The notes under the pieces were generated by a model, which was not told where the DNA came from, searched no databases, and saw only the letters and a list, made by a program, of their open reading frames with translations. A stretch of DNA of 19,222 bases from Firmicutes bacterium HGW-Firmicutes-10 (lineage in GTDB: Bacteria; Bacillota_I; Bacilli_A; Erysipelotrichales; Erysipelotrichaceae): NCBI GenBank assembly GCA_002841605.1, contig PHAF01000017.1, positions 1 to 19,222 of the forward strand, in the 5' to 3' direction. The position numbers and the translations under genes were made by a program. Shown piece by piece: positions 16,313-19,222 of this stretch; the first letter of the stretch is position 1; each line of letters starts with the position of its first letter.

Positions 16313-19048
16313 ATGGATAAACAACTTGGTCGATTAGAAGGTTTTGCTCAGTATGCGAAGGAAGTGGCAGCTGAAGGAGCGGTATTGCTTAAAAATGAGA
16401 ATCAGTCACTTCCAATTAAGCTCAACGAAAGAGTTGCGGTGTTTGGTCGCATTCAAAACAGTTATTACAAAAGCGGTACCGGTTCAGGTGGATTGGTCAA
16501 TGTGGACTACGTCGTAAACATTCTTGATGGATTACGTAATTCAAAAGTAGCCATCGTAGATGAGAAGCTGGCGGATATCTATCAACAATGGGTAAATGAA
16601 CATCCCTTTGAGAAGGGTGCCGGATGGGGTCAGGAACCTTGGTCTCAAGTGGAGATGGAGGTTTCAGATGAAATCGTCAGTAAGGCAGCCAGTGAAAATG
16701 ATGTAGCCATCGTTATCATCGGTCGTACGGCAGGTGAGGATCAGGATGCAAGAAATGAACCGGGAAGCTATTTGCTTACAGAACTGGAAGAAAAACTTAT
16801 CGAACAAGTATCCAACCATTTCCCGCGTTGTGCGGTCGTTTTAAACGTCGGCAATATCATTGATATGAAGTGGGTTGAAAAGTATCAAGTACCATCGGTC
16901 ATGTATGTATGGCAAGGTGGTATGGAAGGTGGTAATGCCGTTGCGGATGTTTTGACCGGAAAGGTTAATCCTTGCGGTAAACTGAGTAATACCATTTCGA
17001 TAGATTTGGATGATGTCTTCTCGACAAGAAACTTCGGCCGTAAAGATTTCAATATTTATCAGGAAGATATTTATGTCGGATATCGTTATTTTGAAACTTT
17101 TGCACAGGATCGTGTGTTATATCCCTTTGGGTTTGGATTGTCTTACTCAACTTTCACAATGGAAGCTGTTTCCACTCAGTTCGATGGAAGTCATGTATAT
17201 ATTGATGTTTCAATAACCAACACGGGCACAGTAGCAGGTAAAGAAGTCGTACAGCTATACTTCGGTGCACCGATGGGTGTATTAGGGAAACCATTGAAAT
17301 CGCTGATTGCATATAAAAAGACAAAGCTCATTGAACCGAATCAATCAGAAATCCTTTCGTTTACAATCGATATCAAAGAAATGGCATCTTATGATGACAG
17401 TGGAGCGACCGGAAATCCGTTCTGCTATGTTTTAGAAGCTGGGGAATATCTGATTCACATGGGTAACAGTGTTCGTCATACCAAAGAAATCCTGCGGGTT
17501 GAACTTAAGGATTTGATCGCTGTGGAAAAACTGGAATCAGCGATGGCTCCGATAACGCCGTTTCAACGGATTAAGCCGGTGGTCGAAGACGGTAATATTA
17601 CGATTGGGTATGAAGATGCACCGTTGCGCACGTATGATTTGAATCAGCGAATCGCGGACAGGCGTCCAGTCAATCTTGCTTATACAGGTGATCAAGGATA
17701 TAAACTTACTGATGTCGCACAGAACAAAGTAACGTTGGATGAATTTATAGCTCAGTTTAGTGATGAAGATCTAGCATGTATCGTTCGTGGTGAAGGTATG
17801 AGCAGTCCAAAAGCAACTCCAGGAACGGCTGCAGTGTTTGGTGGTGTCACGGACTCGTTGCTTAATTTTGGTCTTCCGATCGCATGTTGTGCAGATGGTC
17901 CATCGGGGATCCGTATGGACAGTGGTGCGATTGCAACCAGTCTGCCCAATGGTACATGCTTGGCTTGTACATGGAATACCGAAATGGTTGAAGAATTATT
18001 TCAAATGGAAGGCCGTGAGTTGATTAAAAACAACATTGATTTCCTTCTAGGTCCGGGTATCAATATTCATCGTAATCCACTCAACGGTCGTAATTTTGAG
18101 TATTTCTCAGAAGATCCCTATTTAACCGGCTCGATGGCGGTGGCTCAATCCAAAGGTATGCATTCAGAAGGTGCCAGCGGTACGCTCAAACACTTTACGG
18201 CGAATAATCAGGAAACCGCCAGACACGATATCGATTGCATCATTTCGGAACGCGCCTTAAGAGAAATCTATCTTAAAGGTTATGAAATGGCAGTCAAACA
18301 GGCAAACGCCCGTTCGATCATGACGTCCTATAGTGCGGTCAATGGCATTTGGGCAGCGTCGAATTTTGATCTGAATACCACGATATTGCGTGAACAATGG
18401 GGATTTGATGGTTTTGTAATGACGGACTGGTGGGCGAAGTTGAATGATGAAGGCAAACCTGCCACGATTCGTAATACCAAGGCGATGGTTCGTGCTCAAA
18501 ATGATATATATATGGTTGTGGAAAATGCTCAGAAAAACAGCACCAATGACAATACGATAGAGTCGTTGGCGAGTAGTTTGTTAATGCGTGGGGAATTGCA
18601 ACGAAGCGCTAAAAACATTTGTAATGTCTTGTTACAATCGGAAGCATTCAGACGATTATTGCGCGGTGAGCAGGTACTGACTCAAACATCCTCAGCTTTC
18701 AATCAAACACAGAGCCATTTGATTAAGATTGATGAAGACACCGAAATCTTCTTAGATGGCGTTGACACATCCGCAGGCAATGAGAAATCATTGGAACTTG
18801 ATGTAATCAATGGCGGAGAGTATACCTTGGCATTTACTTTGGTATCTAATCTGAACCCCTTGGCACAACTTCCAATCAATGTTTTGATCAACGATCAGTT
18901 CAGTGCTACTTTTGTATTTAATGGCACGGATGGTCAATTCACAACGCGTGAGAAGCAATTGAATCTGGAAACCGGAGCCCAAAAGCTGACATTTGCTTTC
19001 CCTCAAAGCGGATTGAAAATTCAAAGACTTCGCTTTATAAAACGATAG
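16313..19048 (+). CDS. Cytoplasmic GH3 beta-glucosidase with inverted domain order and C-terminal beta-sandwich
   Basis: This is a 911-residue GH3 without signal peptide. The order is reversed relative to ordinary GH3, as in Ruminococcus albus-type beta-glucosidases. First comes the alpha/beta sandwich (about 10-270; EGAVLLKNENQSLPI; candidate acid/base Glu142 in TAGEDQDARNEPGSY; ending PFGFGLSYS). A fibronectin III-like domain follows (about 276-395; ITNTGTVAGKEVVQLYFG), then the catalytic barrel (about 473-790; GPGINIHRNPLNGRNFEYFS, LKHFTANNQETARH, nucleophile Asp705 in VMTDWW). The last 110 residues (about 800-911) form an extra beta-rich, probably carbohydrate-binding-like sandwich. AAAGGAG lies 6 nt before the ATG. 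It probably hydrolyses imported beta-glucan oligosaccharides to glucose. It is transcribed divergently from the GH16 operon, under the shared cre site, and ends in its own terminator. Confidence 0.93.
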   Translation: MDKQLGRLEGFAQYAKEVAAEGAVLLKNENQSLPIKLNERVAVFGRIQNSYYKSGTGSGGLVNVDYVVNILDGLRNSKVAIVDEKLADIYQQWVNEHPFEKGAGWGQEPWSQVEMEVSDEIVSKAASENDVAIVIIGRTAGEDQDARNEPGSYLLTELEEKLIEQVSNHFPRCAVVLNVGNIIDMKWVEKYQVPSVMYVWQGGMEGGNAVADVLTGKVNPCGKLSNTISIDLDDVFSTRNFGRKDFNIYQEDIYVGYRYFETFAQDRVLYPFGFGLSYSTFTMEAVSTQFDGSHVYIDVSITNTGTVAGKEVVQLYFGAPMGVLGKPLKSLIAYKKTKLIEPNQSEILSFTIDIKEMASYDDSGATGNPFCYVLEAGEYLIHMGNSVRHTKEILRVELKDLIAVEKLESAMAPITPFQRIKPVVEDGNITIGYEDAPLRTYDLNQRIADRRPVNLAYTGDQGYKLTDVAQNKVTLDEFIAQFSDEDLACIVRGEGMSSPKATPGTAAVFGGVTDSLLNFGLPIACCADGPSGIRMDSGAIATSLPNGTCLACTWNTEMVEELFQMEGRELIKNNIDFLLGPGINIHRNPLNGRNFEYFSEDPYLTGSMAVAQSKGMHSEGASGTLKHFTANNQETARHDIDCIISERALREIYLKGYEMAVKQANARSIMTSYSAVNGIWAASNFDLNTTILREQWGFDGFVMTDWWAKLNDEGKPATIRNTKAMVRAQNDIYMVVENAQKNSTNDNTIESLASSLLMRGELQRSAKNICNVLLQSEAFRRLLRGEQVLTQTSSAFNQTQSHLIKIDEDTEIFLDGVDTSAGNEKSLELDVINGGEYTLAFTLVSNLNPLAQLPINVLINDQFSATFVFNGTDGQFTTREKQLNLETGAQKLTFAFPQSGLKIQRLRFIKR

Positions 19049-19053
19049 TATTC

Positions 19054-19079
19054 AGACCACCTTCCCCGGTGGTCTTTTT
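19054..19079 (+). terminator. Intrinsic terminator after the cytoplasmic GH3
   Basis: An 8-bp perfect stem (AGACCACC at 19054-19061, GGTGGTCT at 19068-19075) with a 6-nt loop (TTCCCC) runs into a T-rich tract ending TTTTTCTTTCT. It starts 5 nt after the stop codon and separates the glucan locus from the tRNA gene. Confidence 0.9.
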
Positions 19080-19113
19080 CTTTCTATGTATCGTGCTTTT
19101 ACTATTGGAATGA

Positions 19114-19142
19114 TTGACAATCGCTCATACTTTTAGTACTAT
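19114..19142 (+). promoter_or_regulatory. Promoter of the tRNA-Thr gene
   Basis: A perfect -35 TTGACA (19114-19119), a 17-nt spacer and the -10 TACTAT (19137-19142) place the transcription start a few bases before the tRNA. TATACT at 19140-19145 is an alternative -10 with a longer, 20-nt spacer. Confidence 0.7.
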
Positions 19143-19155
19143 ACTTATGCACGCT

Positions 19156-19222
19156 GCCGACATAGCTCAACTGGTAGAGCAACTGAATCGTAATCAGTAG
19201 GTTGCGGGTTCAAGTCCTGTTG
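19156..19222 (+). tRNA. tRNA-Thr (anticodon CGT), 3' end cut by the window edge
   Basis: The cloverleaf can be laid out by hand. The acceptor 5' strand is GCCGACA, the D arm is GCTC/GAGC, and the anticodon stem is ACTGA/TCAGT around loop ATCGTAA with anticodon CGT at 19189-19191. The T arm is GCGGG-TTCAAGT-CCTGT with two G-T pairs. The last two bases, TG, begin the expected acceptor complement TGTCGGC. It reads the threonine codon ACG. Only the final acceptor bases are missing. Confidence 0.95.

Noticed and set aside
1..19222. Mobile element, CRISPR array or recent insertion scar
   Set aside because: I found no transposase or integrase motif, no regularly spaced repeats and no long terminal repeats. 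The tRNA at the right edge could be an attachment site in principle, but no matching repeat is visible in the window.

Overview
The window is most simply read as a complete beta-glucan (laminarin-type beta-1,3/1,6-glucan) capture, import and degradation locus. The likely host is a monoderm, low-to-moderate GC bacterium of the Bacillota/Mycoplasmatota side. Supporting signs are strong AAGGAGG-type ribosome binding sites, four exported glycan proteins with lipobox cysteines, a CcpA-type cre box, and TGA used as a stop (for example 2870-2872 and 9077-9079), which excludes a TGA=Trp code. The gene order solute-binding protein / permease pair / NHL-Yip1 protein / DUF5696 protein / second permease pair resembles loci I know from Paenibacillus-like genomes. 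I cannot assign the organism further.

Layout. (1) 2-13813, plus strand, is one tightly packed, probably single transcription unit. It encodes a very large lipoprotein solute-binding protein (start lies outside the window), CUT1 permease pair A, a signal-peptide/beta-propeller/TPR/Yip1 membrane protein, an exported DUF5696 protein, CUT1 permease pair B, a cytoplasmic GH5 and a lipoprotein GH3. Neighbouring genes overlap or lie within about 11 nt of each other. (2) 13842-16202, minus strand, is a two-gene operon of a GH16 laminarinase lipoprotein and a GH30 lipoprotein, ending in a strong intrinsic terminator that faces the end of the first unit. (3) 16203-16312 is a divergent regulatory region with a perfect cre match and a second palindrome. 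(4) 16313-19048, plus strand, is a cytoplasmic GH3 with inverted domain order, followed by a terminator. (5) A promoter and a tRNA-Thr(CGU) gene run off the right edge. No gene-free stretch exceeds about 110 bases.

How it probably works (inference). The surface-anchored GH16 endo-cleaves beta-1,3-glucan, the surface GH30 attacks beta-1,6 linkages or branches, and the surface GH3 trims oligosaccharides. The solute-binding protein, with its sandwich-like extra domains, captures the products, and one or both CUT1 permease pairs import them. The cytoplasmic GH5 and GH3 finish hydrolysis to glucose. No ABC ATPase, no second binding protein and no transcription regulator is present in the window.

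The least understood parts are the exported DUF5696 protein, which looks like an unassigned glycosidase-type barrel, and the propeller-TPR-Yip1 membrane protein. Both sit between the two permease pairs. All residue numbers refer to the starts given in each entry.
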